A stretch of DNA of 64,000 nucleotides from Monodelphis domestica (lineage: Eukaryota; Chordata; Mammalia; Didelphimorphia; Didelphidae): assembly GCF_027887165.1 (NCBI RefSeq), contig NC_077227.1, positions 71,417,252-71,481,251 of the forward strand, read 5' to 3'. Shown here piece after piece: positions 1 through 11,599 of the stretch (position 1 is its first letter; each line of letters begins with the position of its first letter). A program made the position numbers and the translations under genes. The notes under the pieces are model-generated. The model searched no databases and was not told where the DNA came from. It saw only the letters and a program-made list of their open reading frames with translations.

Positions 1-1383
1 ACAGGATGGTAGACTTATAGTAAGAATTAATTTGGTAATGAATAGCACAAACTAGGAAAAATTCAAAATCACTCTACAAAAAAGTGGAGCCACTGCTTTT
101 GCAGTACTGATTTTCACCTCTAGGAGGAGCTGTGACTTTGTTAATAAAAACATTTATTTGGAAGGTCACTCCATTTGTGGAAAGCTCTCCTTAAGCTTTT
201 TATTAGGAAGAGACAAATGTCGAAAATGGCAATACTGAATTTCATCCTGTGTTTACAGTAAAGAAAGACTCTTGTGCTAGACTCCAAAAATCAATAGTCA
301 CAAAGGTTACCAAAGCATTGCTTTCCTTTTCATCTTTACAGTCCTTCCTTAAACATTATTAAAAAAAAAAGATTTTTGCAAGTACAGTAAATGAAACCTT
401 GAGAAGAGTTAACTTAGTTTCTACTGATTATTGCTGCGGCGTAGAAAGAGGGGGTGGTGGTTGGAAATCCAATTTAGTGTGCATGTCGATATAATAGTGT
501 CTTTTAGGCAGCTTTCTCCTCTTGTGTCTGTGTAGGATGAAAGCTCTCTGAGGAGATGTGAAGAGTAAGTAAGCCTCTATTCCTCTTGGCTGCCTGAAAG
601 AGTTTGTTTTACCAGAGATTCTAGAAGAAAATTGTCTATGTGACTCTTCGTAGCTTCGTATCTCTGTTTTTCATGAGGATGCTAAAAACATTGTAAATAA
701 GTGTTTGGTAGTTAAAGGATGCCACTACACAGCCAGGAGAGGGCTAGACAGCCAGGGCCAGCATTTGGATTTTAGAAACTGGACCTGCCTTTTGAAAATA
801 TCTCAACAGACCATCATGTTGGAGAATGGGAAGACCAATACTCTTGCACAGAAGACCAAAGGAATGCTTCATCTCCTACCTTCAATTTTCTGCCTGCATC
901 CCTTTCTCCTCCCCCATCTAATTGCACAGAGATTAAAGAACTGGAGAATTGGGTTTATTAAAGGAGTAGCCTGATCCTGAGATGTTTTGCATGTTCAGAG
1001 AGAAAGTCTGGGCTTACTATGGTCTTTATCAGGGGTCCCAGGAACTTGAGGTGAAGTTCTCTGTCAGTAACTGACTCTTTAACGTGACCAGAAAATGAAT
1101 TTCCAACAAAGCTTGGCCAACCCTGACCACGTCACAGATACAACTGGAGGGAGAGGAAATCATCAACATGATGTTAGTTTAAGAATTTAGCAAAGCTGAG
1201 CCTGAGGCACTAGATCACCACTCAACCATTTCCCTTTGGTGATCTATGAGTGGGGACCTTTGGACAACTTGACAACAAGGCTGGGGATTAATCAAACATA
1301 TTCCAGAGGATACACTCAAGATAAGCTTTGCTGGTTCTTTTTCCTTGAGGGAAGTCATAATGCCACATTTCAGTGGCGTTGGT
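1..1383. other. Gene-free stretch, no recognised repeat
   Basis: No exon, SINE or LINE signature was recognised on either strand. There is a short A-run near 361-372. An 89-codon open frame at 705-974 has no recognisable domain, no splice context and no similarity I know, and I do not consider it a gene. Confidence 0.5.
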
Positions 1384-1975
1384 GAGACAGACAGGCAGAG
1401 ACAGAGACAGACAGAAAAAAAGAAAAACACAAAGAGACTGAGTTGGAGAGAAGCATACAGAGAGACAGAAAAACCAACAAAAAGTCAGAGAGAGACAGAA
1501 AAGTAGATACACAGAGAGATAGATAGCCAGACAGAGACAGAGAGAGATAGGAAAACAGAACCAGACAGATAGAAAAAAAAAGCAAGACAGAGATAGAATG
1601 TGAAGGAAATAGAGAAAGATAGGAAAACAGAGAGTCAGACAGAGAAAAGCAAGACAGAGATAGAATGTGACAGAAACAGAGAAGGAAAGAAACAGAAAGA
1701 AAGAGAGGCAAGAGAGGAAAAGAAAAAGACAGAGATTGTAAGGAAGAGACAGACAGACAGAAACAGAAAGACATTTACAGAGAGACAGAGATAGAGCGAT
1801 AAAAAACAGAGACAGAAAAAATAGAGAGGCAGACAGAAAGAGGAAGAAACTCTGAGATAGAGAGATAGAGGTATAGAAATAGACACTGAGAGACAGAGGA
1901 AGAGACTCAAAGACAGGAGACAGCTATAGAGGCACAGGGAGTCACAGAGAGAATCAAAGAGATGAAGATGAAGAC
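1384..1975. repeat. Purine-rich low-complexity tract (AGAGACAGAC-like)
   Basis: About 590 bases are built almost entirely from A and G with regularly spaced C or T, in units such as 'acagagagac' and 'gacagacag'. The unit is degenerate, so this is an old, decayed microsatellite-like tract. It creates spurious open frames on both strands (for example 1370-1774 and 1600-1794), which are artefacts of composition. Confidence 0.85.
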
Positions 1976-3351
1976 AGAGAAGATTTGTTAAATAGTTTGG
2001 AATTCAAGTTTAGACTGGAAGTTTAAGTATTGAGCCCTGAAAGCTACCATGTGGCTGCTGCCAGATCTCCAGCAGTAGCAGTTTATCTGTTTTCAGAATG
2101 AAGATATTATGGAAAGGGTGCATGAGCCACCAATGGCTGATGACTTACTTCCATTGGGAAGAATGGGTAATGGAGGTACAGGCGTCATAGTCAAGTGTCC
2201 ACCTCCTTCTATTCACTTTTGTCCTTAAGATGACATTGACTTTAGAATTTTTGTATTCTTTAAGTTTGCTTGCAATTTCTGGCTTACTCAGCACTTTAAC
2301 ACTGACTTGCTTAAGATGCTAATTTTGATCATAACTGCTTTTATTTGTGAGTTTGGTTATTTGTATAGAGTATGTCAGAAAAGCAGAGGACAATGAATGG
2401 TCTTAGCCTCAAAACTAAAATGAGTAGTGAGTAAATGTGAATAACAACTAGGGGCTCAGGATCAATATGAAAGAAAAGTATGCTGATTTACCAGGTTTAT
2501 AGGAAGGTCTCAGAGTAGGGAAAATGGGACTTTTGTAGATAGGTGAAATTGAATCTGTTGTCATTGCTGACTTGAAAAGGTTGGGTTGTGAGGTCATGCT
2601 ACTTTCTCTATTCCTCCTCCTCATCTCTCTAGGGGAGAAAGTGAGGGCAGATATTAGAGAACAGGTCATGTCTGGTAGGAGGAAGGAGGAAGGTCTGAAT
2701 CAGGACAGGAACACTCATATTCCCAATGAGGGGGTCAGAGAAGGGAGAACTTTTTCAATTTGTTTTCATGTTCAACCAAAGAAGTCACCAAACCCAAAGT
2801 AAACCCAAAGACTATAGTACTTTGACCTTAAAAACATTAGCAGTTTAATACTAGATTATAGGGGAATCTCCTTGATTTGCCAGCCCTGTAGTATATCTGA
2901 TCAGAATTAAGCGGACAGAGAGACAGATCAGTTTTAATCTGGTCATCAGTTTGAAGGAGTGGCATTGCAGATGAGTATGATGGTATCTATTGTTGGACCA
3001 CTGCAAAATAATTCTCATGCCATTGGACAATCCAGTAAAGGCAAGATCTATTTGGGGTCTGCATCTGCCTGAGAAGTCACTCCAAAGAGGAAATCAGAAG
3101 GTGTTGGATATCATCTGAGGGCAATGAGTTTTCTGTTATCAGGCACTTTCACAAGAAGATAATCTCACAGTGTGGGCTTTCAAAAAACAAAACAAAACAG
3201 TTTCAGTTCATCTGTTTGGGCCTCAGTTGCTTTATCTGTAAAATTAAGGGATTAGAATAGATAATTGTCAGCTCTAAATTGATAATCCTCTAAAGAAGAA
3301 AAACTTTTAGCATTTTAATAGCATTTTAGAGTTTTAAAATCATTTTTAAGG
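1976..3351. other. Gene-free stretch, no recognised repeat
   Basis: Mixed-composition sequence in which neither exons nor a repeat family could be recognised. Two overlapping open frames of about 75 codons on opposite strands near 2448-2802 have no recognisable features. Confidence 0.4.
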
Positions 3352-3548
3352 GGGCAGGTATGTGGTTCAATGGATGGAGAGCCATGTCTAGAGATAGAAG
3401 ATCCTGGGTTCAAATATGACCTCAGACACTTCCTAGCTATGCAACTGTGGGAAACTCACTTAATCCCCATTGCTTAGCCTTTACCCCTGTTCTGTCTTGG
3501 AACCAATATATAATATTGATTCTATAACAGAAGATAAGGGCTTAAAAA
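3352..3548 (+). mobile_element. tRNA-headed marsupial SINE (SINE1/CORE type)
   Basis: It runs from a 'ggcaggtatgtggttcaatgg' type head through 'cctcagacacttcctagct' and 'accaatatataatattgatt' to a short A-rich end. It matches the other full copies in this window (29840-30040, 47667-47865, 57524-57720) but is more diverged, so it is older. Confidence 0.85.
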
Positions 3549-3599
3549 AGTCATTTCTTCACCATAGTCCTATGATACATGTAGTATCCTTAATGTTTT

Positions 3600-3814
3600 T
3601 TGTTTTTCAACACTGAGGTACCACCTTACACCTAGCAGATTGACCAATATGACAGTAAAGGAAAGTAATAAATGTTGGAGGGGTTGTGGCAAAACAGGAT
3701 ACTAATGCATTGTTGTTGGAGTTGAAAATGAATACAGTCATTCTGGAAGGCAATTTGGAATCATACGCAAAGGGCTTTAAAATATTGCATACCCTTTGGT
3801 CCAACACTACCACT
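3600..3814 (+). mobile_element. L1 ORF2 3'-terminal fragment, left part
   Basis: Sequence such as 'gaggtaccaccttacacc' followed by 'agcagattgacc' parallels the C-terminal ORF2 region of the L1 at 21984-28242. It is cut at 3814 by the RTE LINE insertion and resumes at 5343. The two pieces align to one continuous L1 3' end. Confidence 0.8.
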
Positions 3815-5342
3815 CCACTACTCTCACTACTCTCCACTGCTGGAAAGATCCTCGCCCATGTTATACTCAACAGACTCCTGTCATCTGTTTCAGAGCAGAA
3901 CCTGCTTGAATCACACAATGTGGCTTCCAACCAGATAGTAGCACCATTGACATGGTCTTCACGGTGAGGCAAGTGCAGGAAAAATGCCTTGAGCAGAACC
4001 TGAGTCTCTACATTGTCTTCATAGACCTGACAAAGGCGTTCCACACAGTGAACAGGGATGCATTGTGGGTGATCCTTAGCAAGCTCGGTTGCCCAGCAAA
4101 ATTTGTCAAACTGATCCAGCTCTTTCATGTCGACATGACAGGGGAAGTCCTATCTGGTGAAGAGACTTCCAATCGCTTCAACATCTCCAGTGGCGTGAAA
4201 CAAGGCAGTGTCCTCGCTCCGGTACTATTCAACCTATACTTCACCCAAGTATTACGACATGCTGTGATGGATCTAGACCTGGGCAAATACATCAAATACC
4301 GACTGGATGGCTCACTATTCGACCTTCGCCGCCTGACTGCAAAAACAAAGACAACAGAGAGACTCATCCTGGAAGCTCTCTTTGCAGATGACTGTGCTCT
4401 CATGGCCCACCAAAAAAATCATCTTCAAGCCATTGTGGACAGGTTCTCTACCACAACAAAACTGTTTGGCCTGACTATCAGCCTCAGCAAAACAGAGGTG
4501 CTGTTCCAACCCACACCAGGGAGGACAACGAACCAGCCGTGCATTACAATCGACGGCACATAGCTTTCTAACGTCAACACTTTCAAGTACCTGGACAGCA
4601 CCATCGCCAACTACGGGTCCCCAGACCATGAGATTAATGCCAGGATCCAAAAGGCCAGCCAGGCTCTTGGGCGGCTGCGCTGCAAAGTCCTCCAACACAG
4701 AGGTGTAAGCACTGTGACGAAGCTCAAAGTGTATAATGCAGTGGTCCTCAGCTTGCTCCTGTACGGTTGTGAGACATGGACACTGTACCGGAAGAACATG
4801 ATACAGCTGGAGCAATTCCACCAACGCTCCCTCCGGTCAATCATGAGGATCCGATGGCAGGACCGAATCACCAACCAGGAAGTCCTTGACAGAGCCAACT
4901 CCACCAGCATCGAAGTCCTGGTCCTCAAAGCCCAGCTACGATGGTCTGGACACGTCATCCGCATGGACCCACAGCAAATACCAAGAAAGGTATTCTATGG
5001 TGAACTGTCAGCTGGACTCAGGAAACAAGGCTGACCAAAGAAAAGATTCAAGGATCAGCTAAAGTCCAACTTGAAGTGGGCTGGCATGACACCAAAGCAA
5101 CTAGAACTCGCTGCCTCTGACAGAAGCAGCTGGCGAACCCACATTCACCATGCCTCTGCCACCTTTGAGGATGAACGACGTTGAAGTCTTGCTGCTGCAC
5201 ACACCAGGCCACACCCGCAGCTCCCGTAACAACTGGCGTCCCATGCCCCATGTGCCACAAACTGTGCGCCTCAGCCTTTGGACTCCAAAGCCACCGTAGA
5301 TGAAACTGCAGAAAGACAATAGTCATTCTCGGTCACTGAGAG
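3815..5342 (+). mobile_element. 5'-truncated RTE-like LINE nested in an L1
   Basis: A non-LTR retrotransposon fragment encodes most of a reverse transcriptase. The open segments are 3952-4563 (VFIDLTKAF; SSGVKQGSVLAPVLFN; FADDCALM, which contains the catalytic FADD motif) and, after a TAG stop at 4561-4563, 4714-5034 (LLYGCETWTLYRK; QLRWSGHVIRM). Reading frame breaks occur near 3950, 4561 and 5032. A shifted frame at about 5237-5293 keeps a C-X2-C...H zinc-finger remnant (CPMCHKLC...LQSH). The protein style and the terminal zinc finger fit RTE-type LINEs; the exact clade needs a library search. The insertion is flanked by a 9-bp direct repeat, actaccact, at 3806-3814 and 5343-5351, consistent with target-primed insertion into the older L1. 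It is not a functional gene. Confidence 0.85.
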
Positions 5343-5940
5343 ACTACCACTATACCACCACTAGGTTTGTATTCCATACAAATAAGGAAAAATACTTGTA
5401 CAAAAATAATATTAGCTGCACTCTTTGTGGTGGCAAAAAATGGAAAATGAAGGGTTGTCCCTAGACTGGGGAATGAAAGATTAAATTTTGGCATATGATG
5501 GTGATGGAACACTATTGTATTGTAAGGAATGATGATTTGGAGGATTTCTATATGAACTGGGACCACTTCAATGAACTGATGCATAGTGAAATGAGCAGAT
5601 ACTAGTAGCAATGCAATAAGCCAGGACACTCCTAAAGGACTTATGGGAAAGAATGCTATCCACATTGAGAGAAAGGACTATGGGAGCAGAAATTCAAAAG
5701 CAAAACACATGGCATCACTTATCACATGTATATATGGGTATGTGATTTGGTGTTTAGGCTTTAAAAGATTGCTCTACAGCAAAAATGAATAATTTGGAAA
5801 TAGGTATCAAGTGATAACATTTGTATAACCAGTGGAATTGCTTGTTGGCTGGGGGGTAGAAGAGGGGAGGAAAAGAAAATTAATTATGGAAAAATGGAAA
5901 ATATTTAAAAATAAAAATTAAAGAAAAATTTGTTTTTGCC
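5343..5940 (+). mobile_element. L1 3' end, right part of the interrupted copy
   Basis: It continues the L1 interrupted at 3814: 'ctctttgtggtggcaaaaa' and 'atgaactgatgcatagtgaa', then the 3' untranslated region, ending in an A-rich tail near 5915-5935. It shares its 3' UTR type ('ccagtggaattgcttgt') with the fragment at 16601-16887, an older L1 subfamily than the full-length element at 21984-28242. Confidence 0.8.
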
Positions 5941-6097
5941 TGGACCCATGATTTCATTGGTATAAGGAACTGCTAACAGAGAAAACTCCCTTAATCAATT
6001 AACACCTGTTTCTGTCATCTGCCATATTAGCAGCCTTCTTGAGACAATGAAAAAGTTAAGTGACTTGCCCAGGATCACACAGCCTGCATACATTAAT

Positions 6098-6350
6098 TTT
6101 GTTGATATTCACTTGTTTCAGTCATGTCCAACTCTTTGTGACCCAACTTGGGGTTTTCCAGGCAAATATACTGGAGTGGTTTGCCATATCCTTCTCCAGC
6201 TTATTATACAGATGGGAAACTGAGGCAAATAGGGTTAAGCGACTTGCCCAGAGTCGTATGGTTAGGAAGTATCTGAGGTCAGGTTTGAACTCAGGAGGAT
6301 GTCTACCTGACTTCAGGCTGAGCACTCTATCCATTGCACCACCTAGCTAA
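6098..6350 (-). mobile_element. Mar1-type SINE
   Basis: In reverse orientation it shows the hallmark segments of this marsupial SINE: 'caggcaaatatactggagtg', 'gaaactgaggcaaat' and 'acttgcccagagtc'. It is nearly full length and closely related to the copies at 12755-13012 and 50210-50460. Confidence 0.85.
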
Positions 6351-6419
6351 TTAGGTATCAGAGGTAGGACTGTCTTCTTGATTCTGAAGTGAGTATCAGT
6401 GACAATCATGCCTCTTCAA

Positions 6420-6560
6420 GCCTTTATTACTGTCCCCATTTTATGGAAGTGGAAACTAAGGCTCAATTTCCCAAGGTCATTCTTCTGGTAAGTGGAAGAA
6501 TGAAGAGCTGAATTCAGATCCTCTGCCTATAGAGTCTTCATTCCTTCTAGTCTAAGAAAA
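6420..6560 (-). mobile_element. MIR-like SINE fragment
   Basis: 'ccccattttatggaagtgga' and 'aactaaggctcaatttccca' parallel the reverse complement of the MIR/CORE-SINE core. Old and diverged. Confidence 0.55.
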
Positions 6561-7084
6561 AGGACAACTGCTCTTTGTAGGCTAAACGATCTTCATTAGT
6601 TCTTTCCATAAATGAAAGCAACCATACAAAATCCATAAGTTTTACTCCTTGACTAATAGATAGCATTTAGGAAGCTCTCAGTTCCATTTGGCCTGGGCCT
6701 CAGTAGCCCAGTTCTTCAGTGGAGAATTAGAGCTTTCTTGAAACCAGGGTCATTCTGGAAGAGTGGGAAGAATAATTTGTATGCTTGGCCTCAAAACCTT
6801 GAAGTGATGGGTGTGACCAGACTCTCGGTGGCTTGGGCAGATGCCCAGTGACAAAATAATCCTGAAAGGAAACCACAGAGTAGGAAGTGGCACCAGCAGG
6901 TCATTCAGCTTGTTTGCCTAACATAGAGATTCCTAAATTGGGAATGATAAGTGGGGGCAAATGGTTTCAACTGCTGGCAGAAAATAGAAGCAAGAGCCAT
7001 CAAGTGTGGGCTATGGACAATGGGATTTTTTTAATAGGTCACAGACTGCTTTATTGCCAGTGATCTTTGTTTTTGAGCTAGAAA
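6561..7084. other. Gene-free stretch, no recognised repeat
   Basis: No exon, RNA gene or confident repeat signature was seen. Confidence 0.4.
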
Positions 7085-7245
7085 GAACCAAGGAAATCAT
7101 CCAGTTCAAATCCTTCATTTTATAAGTAAGTAAACTGAGGCAAGCAAAGTTAAATGGCTTGCCCAAAGTCATGCCTCCAAGTCAGTATCTGAGACAAAAT
7201 TCTAACTTGAGTCTTTTTAACTCCAGGGTCCCCTCTTTTGAGATC
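7085..7245 (-). mobile_element. MIR-like SINE fragment
   Basis: 'ccttcattttataagtaagt', 'aaactgaggcaagc' and 'ggcttgcccaaagtca' are the MIR core in reverse orientation. Confidence 0.65.
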
Positions 7246-8220
7246 CTTTATTTTAATAATCACAATAAATCTGACCTCCTTAATCATAATGTGTACAGCA
7301 GAATTAAATGGAAACATTTTGTATTATCTGTATCTGTCTTCTCATTCATTCTTAGTTCATGTCATAGGAACAATATTTTAAAGACCTTCATCATCCAGAT
7401 TAGGCAATTAAAAATGGTATTGAAACCATCATTAAGATTTCATTGACTCGAAAGACTAAGGCTGTAGCTGTTGATATAGATTTCCAGTTGTTTGAGTACA
7501 AAACCAATCAGGACAGGGGAGGTTGGAACGCTTTCTCCAGATTTTGGGCAATAGGCCAACAGCATAATCATAGTATCACAGGAAAGCTACACTCAGTTGA
7601 AACAATTGCATCTCTTTCTTTCCCTTGTCTTAACGTCATTCCCTGGCTATGACTGACTAAACCTCCTTGTGTTAATTATGAAATGAACAACTGCCCTAAT
7701 TTGTTCCAGTCTCAGAGGTGAGCAGCCAAATCAACCTGCTTGGTTCTGGTTTGTTATGCTCCAGGACTCCATAGACATGTGATGGAGGATCACAATGCCT
7801 CCACGCCTTAGTAATACGTCATGGAGTGTTAGCCATACTTCTTGTGAAGGTTCCCTCTAAACCTGACTAGGATAGTGCTTGAATGACAGCCATGTGGTCT
7901 ATGGCTGGCTCCATGTTTAAAGATTTTCCAGCTTAGTTGAATCTGCTGACTTGTGCTCCATTGGCATAGTCCTTGGGATATCAAAATAATTCTGTTTCAT
8001 AACGAAATTTCAAAATATGACTTAGTACTGCCAAGTGAGAGTTGGCTACCATTTGGACCCCAGAAAAATGGCTTGAGAGTATTCTGTAATCTAGAGGAGA
8101 GAGACCTCTGTTTTGTAGGTCCTATGTGTCTTTCCTCTCACAAGTGATGCAAGTCATTTCTTATCTACTGCTTGCAGAAGCAGAAAATCCAGAAGAAAAA
8201 AGAACAAAAACCAATTAAAG
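7246..8220. other. Gene-free stretch, no recognised repeat
   Basis: Short open frames at 7159-7446 and 7443-7652 show no domain or splice support. No repeat family was recognised. Confidence 0.4.
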
Positions 8221-8221
8221 T

Positions 8222-8625
8222 ATGGTTCATTGATTAGAGGAGTGGGTCTTCACTCAGGAAGATCTGAGCTTAAAACTGGCTTATGATACTTAGCAGTTAT
8301 ATAACCATGGGCAAATCATTTAACCTCTGTTTACCTTAAATTTCTGATCTGTAAAATGGGAATCATAGCATCACTCACTCAAGAAATAGAAGGATAGACA
8401 CACATATAGATGTGATAGGACAGGATAGATGGGTAGGATACAATAGGGAGAATAGATACATATGTGTAGCATAAGTATGTATACACATACATATGTATAT
8501 TTACATATATATTTATATGCACATAGAGCATAGGTGAGAATCAAATGAGATAATATTCATAAAGCATTTATTACAGTGCCTGGCATATAGTTCATGATAT
8601 ACAAATATTAGCTATTAGTAATAAT
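8222..8625 (+). mobile_element. MIR/CORE-SINE interrupted by a TA/CA-rich simple repeat
   Basis: The 5' part (8222-8370: 'catgggcaaatcatttaacc', 'gatctgtaaaatgggaatc') and the 3' part (8535-8625: 'gaatcaaatgagataat', 'cagtgcctggcatatag') are collinear MIR segments. They are split by a 'catatatagatg'-like low-complexity tract at about 8395-8530. Confidence 0.65.
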
Positions 8626-8929
8626 AATTCAACACTTAGTATATGATGGGCATTGGCCCTGGGGCCCTGTACAGATTACCATTCAAGGGTAGTGGTGGTG
8701 GTATGACAGACACACATAAGCATGACAAACAATAGAATGAGATTAAGACAAAGGAGAGCTAGGCAAGATGCTCTGGGAAATTTGAAGAAGCAGGGGCCAT
8801 TTTCTCTGGTGAAGGCATTATGCCCCAAAAGGATTTGTGGAAGATGTACCAGAGTCAATGGGGCTAGAAGAGGCAGAGACTGTAAAATCTGGAGATAAGT
8901 ACACCAAAGATAATGATGCTAACAGATGT

Positions 8930-9040
8930 CTATATAGAGCTTTAAAATTTGTAAATACTTTAGGTACATAATTTCCTTTGAACCTTGTGACAGCTCTGCA
9001 AGGCAGATGCCTACTGCTATTACTTATTTGAAGAAGTTGG
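8930..9040 (+). mobile_element. SINE 3' core fragment
   Basis: 'gctttaaaatttgtaaatac' and 'aaccttgtgacagctctgca' match the 3' core of CORE-SINEs. Short and old. Confidence 0.45.
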
Positions 9041-9109
9041 GGGAATGGGTCTATTTTAACAATGGAACATATTTAATATGGGAACATATCACCTATCAAA
9101 TTTAAGGAT

Positions 9110-10045
9110 AGGAGAGGAATTTATGGGTAAACAAAAGAAGGGCATTGTGAAATATAAAATGGATTATTTGAAGTATGTTTTAATTGAAAAGATTTTGTTC
9201 AAATGAAGCAAATGTTACCAAGATTAGAAGGAAAGCAGAAAACTGGGGAAATGTTTTCATAGACAATCTCTCATCTAGAGGTCTCATATCTAAAATATAT
9301 AGAGACGTTTGTCAAATTAATGGGAATAAGAGCCATCCCCCAACTGATAAATTAGAAAAAGTATGAACAGTTTTTGGAAATCAAAATCATGTATAGGTAA
9401 ATGAAAAAAATGTTCTAAATCACTATTGATTAGGGAAATGCAAACCAATACAATTCTGAGATGTCATCTCACACCCATCAGATTGGCTAAAATGAGAAAA
9501 GGAGAAAATAACAAATGTACAACCATTTTGGAGAGCAATTTGGAATTAAACCCAGAAAATATAAAACTGTGTATACCCTTAGACCTGGGTCTATTTCCCA
9601 AGGAGATCAAGGAAAAAAGGAAAAGAACCTTCCAAAATATTTATAGCAGCTCTCTTTGTGGTGGCAAAGAACTGGAAATCAAGGAGATGTCTACTAATTG
9701 AGGAATCACTAAACAAACTGAGATATATGATTGTGATGAAATACTACTGCACTGTAAGAAACAATAAGCAGGCTAATCAAAACAAACTAGGAACAAATGA
9801 GACAAAGAAGAATGAAACAAGTTGAACCAAGAGAACATTATATACAGTACAGATTTAATACCTGAAGAATAATCTGAATGTTCACCTCCAGAGAATGAAC
9901 TGAAAAAGGGAAACTTGAAAGACATAATCTATATTTACATATCTGTTTGTTGAATGATGCCTTCTATGGTGTGGGGAGGTGATGGAGGGACTGAGATACC
10001 TGGAAATTAATTCTGTTAATAAAAATATATAATAAAAAAGAAATA
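9110..10045 (+). mobile_element. L1 3' end fragment (ORF2 C-terminus and 3' UTR)
   Basis: The open segments 9184-9366 and 9426-9701 read as diverged ORF2 C-terminal sequence (for example NEANVTKIRRKAENW and IREMQTNTILRCHLTP), collinear with the ORF2 end of the L1 at 21984-28242. The AATAAA-containing A-rich end is near 10018-10045. Frame breaks and stops show it is dead. Confidence 0.8.
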
Positions 10046-10679
10046 AACCTATGCTGCCACCTAAAGTGAATTCCCAGGGGAAAAATGATTAAGTGATCCC
10101 TGAGCATAGTTTAGAGAGGGCAGGATGAAAATAGGGGATGGAGGATAATCCCATTCAATTGAGGCAAAGAATGTGTGAATGTGAGTCAGATGAGTTAAAG
10201 CTGGCCAGGGTAGCATCCAGATTTTGGAGAGTTTTCAGTGCAGAAGCTCTATAATGCAAAGATCAGCTCCTGACTTGTGAATCTTTTCAGTGAATCAGGC
10301 CCTGGGGCTTACTGAGGGCTTATTGAGCTCTGAGAAAGCATTTTCCTTTGTTGGTCTTGGTCTTTAACTATCTAAGTCTCACCTTCATGAATTCCTCTGA
10401 GGCTCAGCACCTTGAGGTTCAGAGAGATCATGGATCTTACAAAGGAATGATGGTGAGAGCAGTGCTCACTGAGGTGTAGGCAAGTTCTTTTGCTTCTTGA
10501 GATTGTTATAAAGCATGATTTCTACCCTTGGCTAACTTGACACTTTAATAATACAAAGAGGGGGGAGTGAGCCACAGCTATATAGCCAGAGGCTGGGAGA
10601 CACAGCGATTTTAATATTCTTTTGTTATTACATAATGCATGTGGCCAGATTTTTTAGTGACCTTTAACCAATGAACAAA
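10046..10679. other. Gene-free stretch, no recognised repeat
   Basis: No coding or repeat signature was recognised. Confidence 0.4.
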
Positions 10680-10837
10680 TAATGATCTCTTGCTAGGGGC
10701 TAGGCAGTTTAGGAAGAATAATAGAAATATAGAAGCATTATTCTTGCTTTCTAGGATCTTACAGTCTAGGTCAGGAACTGTTTGTGTGTGTGTGTATACA
10801 TATATGTATATGTGTGTGATTATTCACACACACATAC
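10680..10837. repeat. L2-like fragment followed by TG/TA microsatellite
   Basis: 10680-10770 resembles the 'gggctaggca...ggatcttacagtcta' part of L2. 10781-10837 is (TG)n/(TA)n and contains an inverted repeat, 'tgtgtgtga' / 'tcacacaca', with a 4-base spacer. Confidence 0.6.
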
Positions 10838-11080
10838 ATAGCTAGGTGATACAGTGAATGGAGTGCCAGGTCTGGAGTCAGGAAGATCTGAATTAAAATC
10901 TGGTCTCAGATATGTACCAGCTGTGTGACCCTGGTCAAGTAACTTAACTCTATTTGCCTCAGTTTCTTCATCTATTAAATGAGCTGGAGAGGGAAATGGC
11001 AAAACATTATAGTACCTTTGCCACAAAAACCCTAATTGAGATCACAAAGGGCTAGACACAACTGAAATGACTGACCACCA
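10838..11080 (+). mobile_element. Mar1-type SINE
   Basis: Almost full-length sense copy: 'agctaggtgatacagtgaat', 'tgtgaccctggtcaagtaac', 'tgagctggagagggaaatgg', and an end with 'ctagacacaactgaaatgac'. Confidence 0.85.
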
Positions 11081-11084
11081 CCAC

Positions 11085-11330
11085 CACCCACATATAAAAT
11101 ATACTTATATACACATATGTCTACATACATGTATCACACAATATTACCCACACACCACACATTTATAACACATACATGTATACATACACGCCAATGCATA
11201 GACATGCACGATACATGTAGGCATATATCCCTACATGTACACATGCTACCCATGCATGCACGTGCAGATAAATACACATACGTATCTACATATCATGCAA
11301 ATACTATATACTACCACACAGTATATAAAT
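11085..11330. repeat. CA/TA-rich low-complexity tract
   Basis: Alternating purine-pyrimidine sequence ('acatacatgtat', 'cacacaccacac') directly follows the SINE end and probably grew from its simple-repeat tail. The open frame at 11117-11404 is an artefact of it. Confidence 0.75.
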
Positions 11331-11515
11331 GTTACAGTAGAAAGAACCCTGGACTTTGGATCCAAATGCTTTCCTCAGTTTTAGTCTTAGTGCTCTGCCA
11401 CTAATTTTCTTTGTGCTTCTGAGCAAAGCCACATCTCCTCTTAGACCTCAGTTTCTTTCTCTGTAAAATAAGAATATTGAACTGGATGACGTCTGAGGTC
11501 ACATTAACATTCTAT
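11331..11515 (+). mobile_element. MIR-like SINE
   Basis: 'gtagaaagaaccctggactt', 'ctcagtttctttctctgtaa' and 'aataagaatattgaactgga' follow the MIR order in sense orientation. Confidence 0.7.
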
Positions 11516-11599
11516 GGCCAAAATCAAGCAGTTATAGGAATTCAGAGTTGAAAGGAATATGTAACTTCCATCTGTGATGAGGTGAGAAAAGTGTCTCTA

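Noticed and set aside
1370-1910. Ser/Leu/Phe-rich and Lys/Arg/Glu-rich open frames near 1.4-1.9 kb
   Set aside because: They are by-products of the AGAGACAG low-complexity tract, with opposite-strand frames of equal length.
3607-4824. Minus-strand open frames of 92-173 codons at 3.6-4.8 kb
   Set aside because: They are shadows of the RTE reverse-transcriptase frame on the plus strand.
5230-5300. C2H2-like zinc finger coding text
   Set aside because: It is the terminal zinc-finger region of the RTE-like LINE, out of frame and followed by a stop, and not a host zinc-finger gene.
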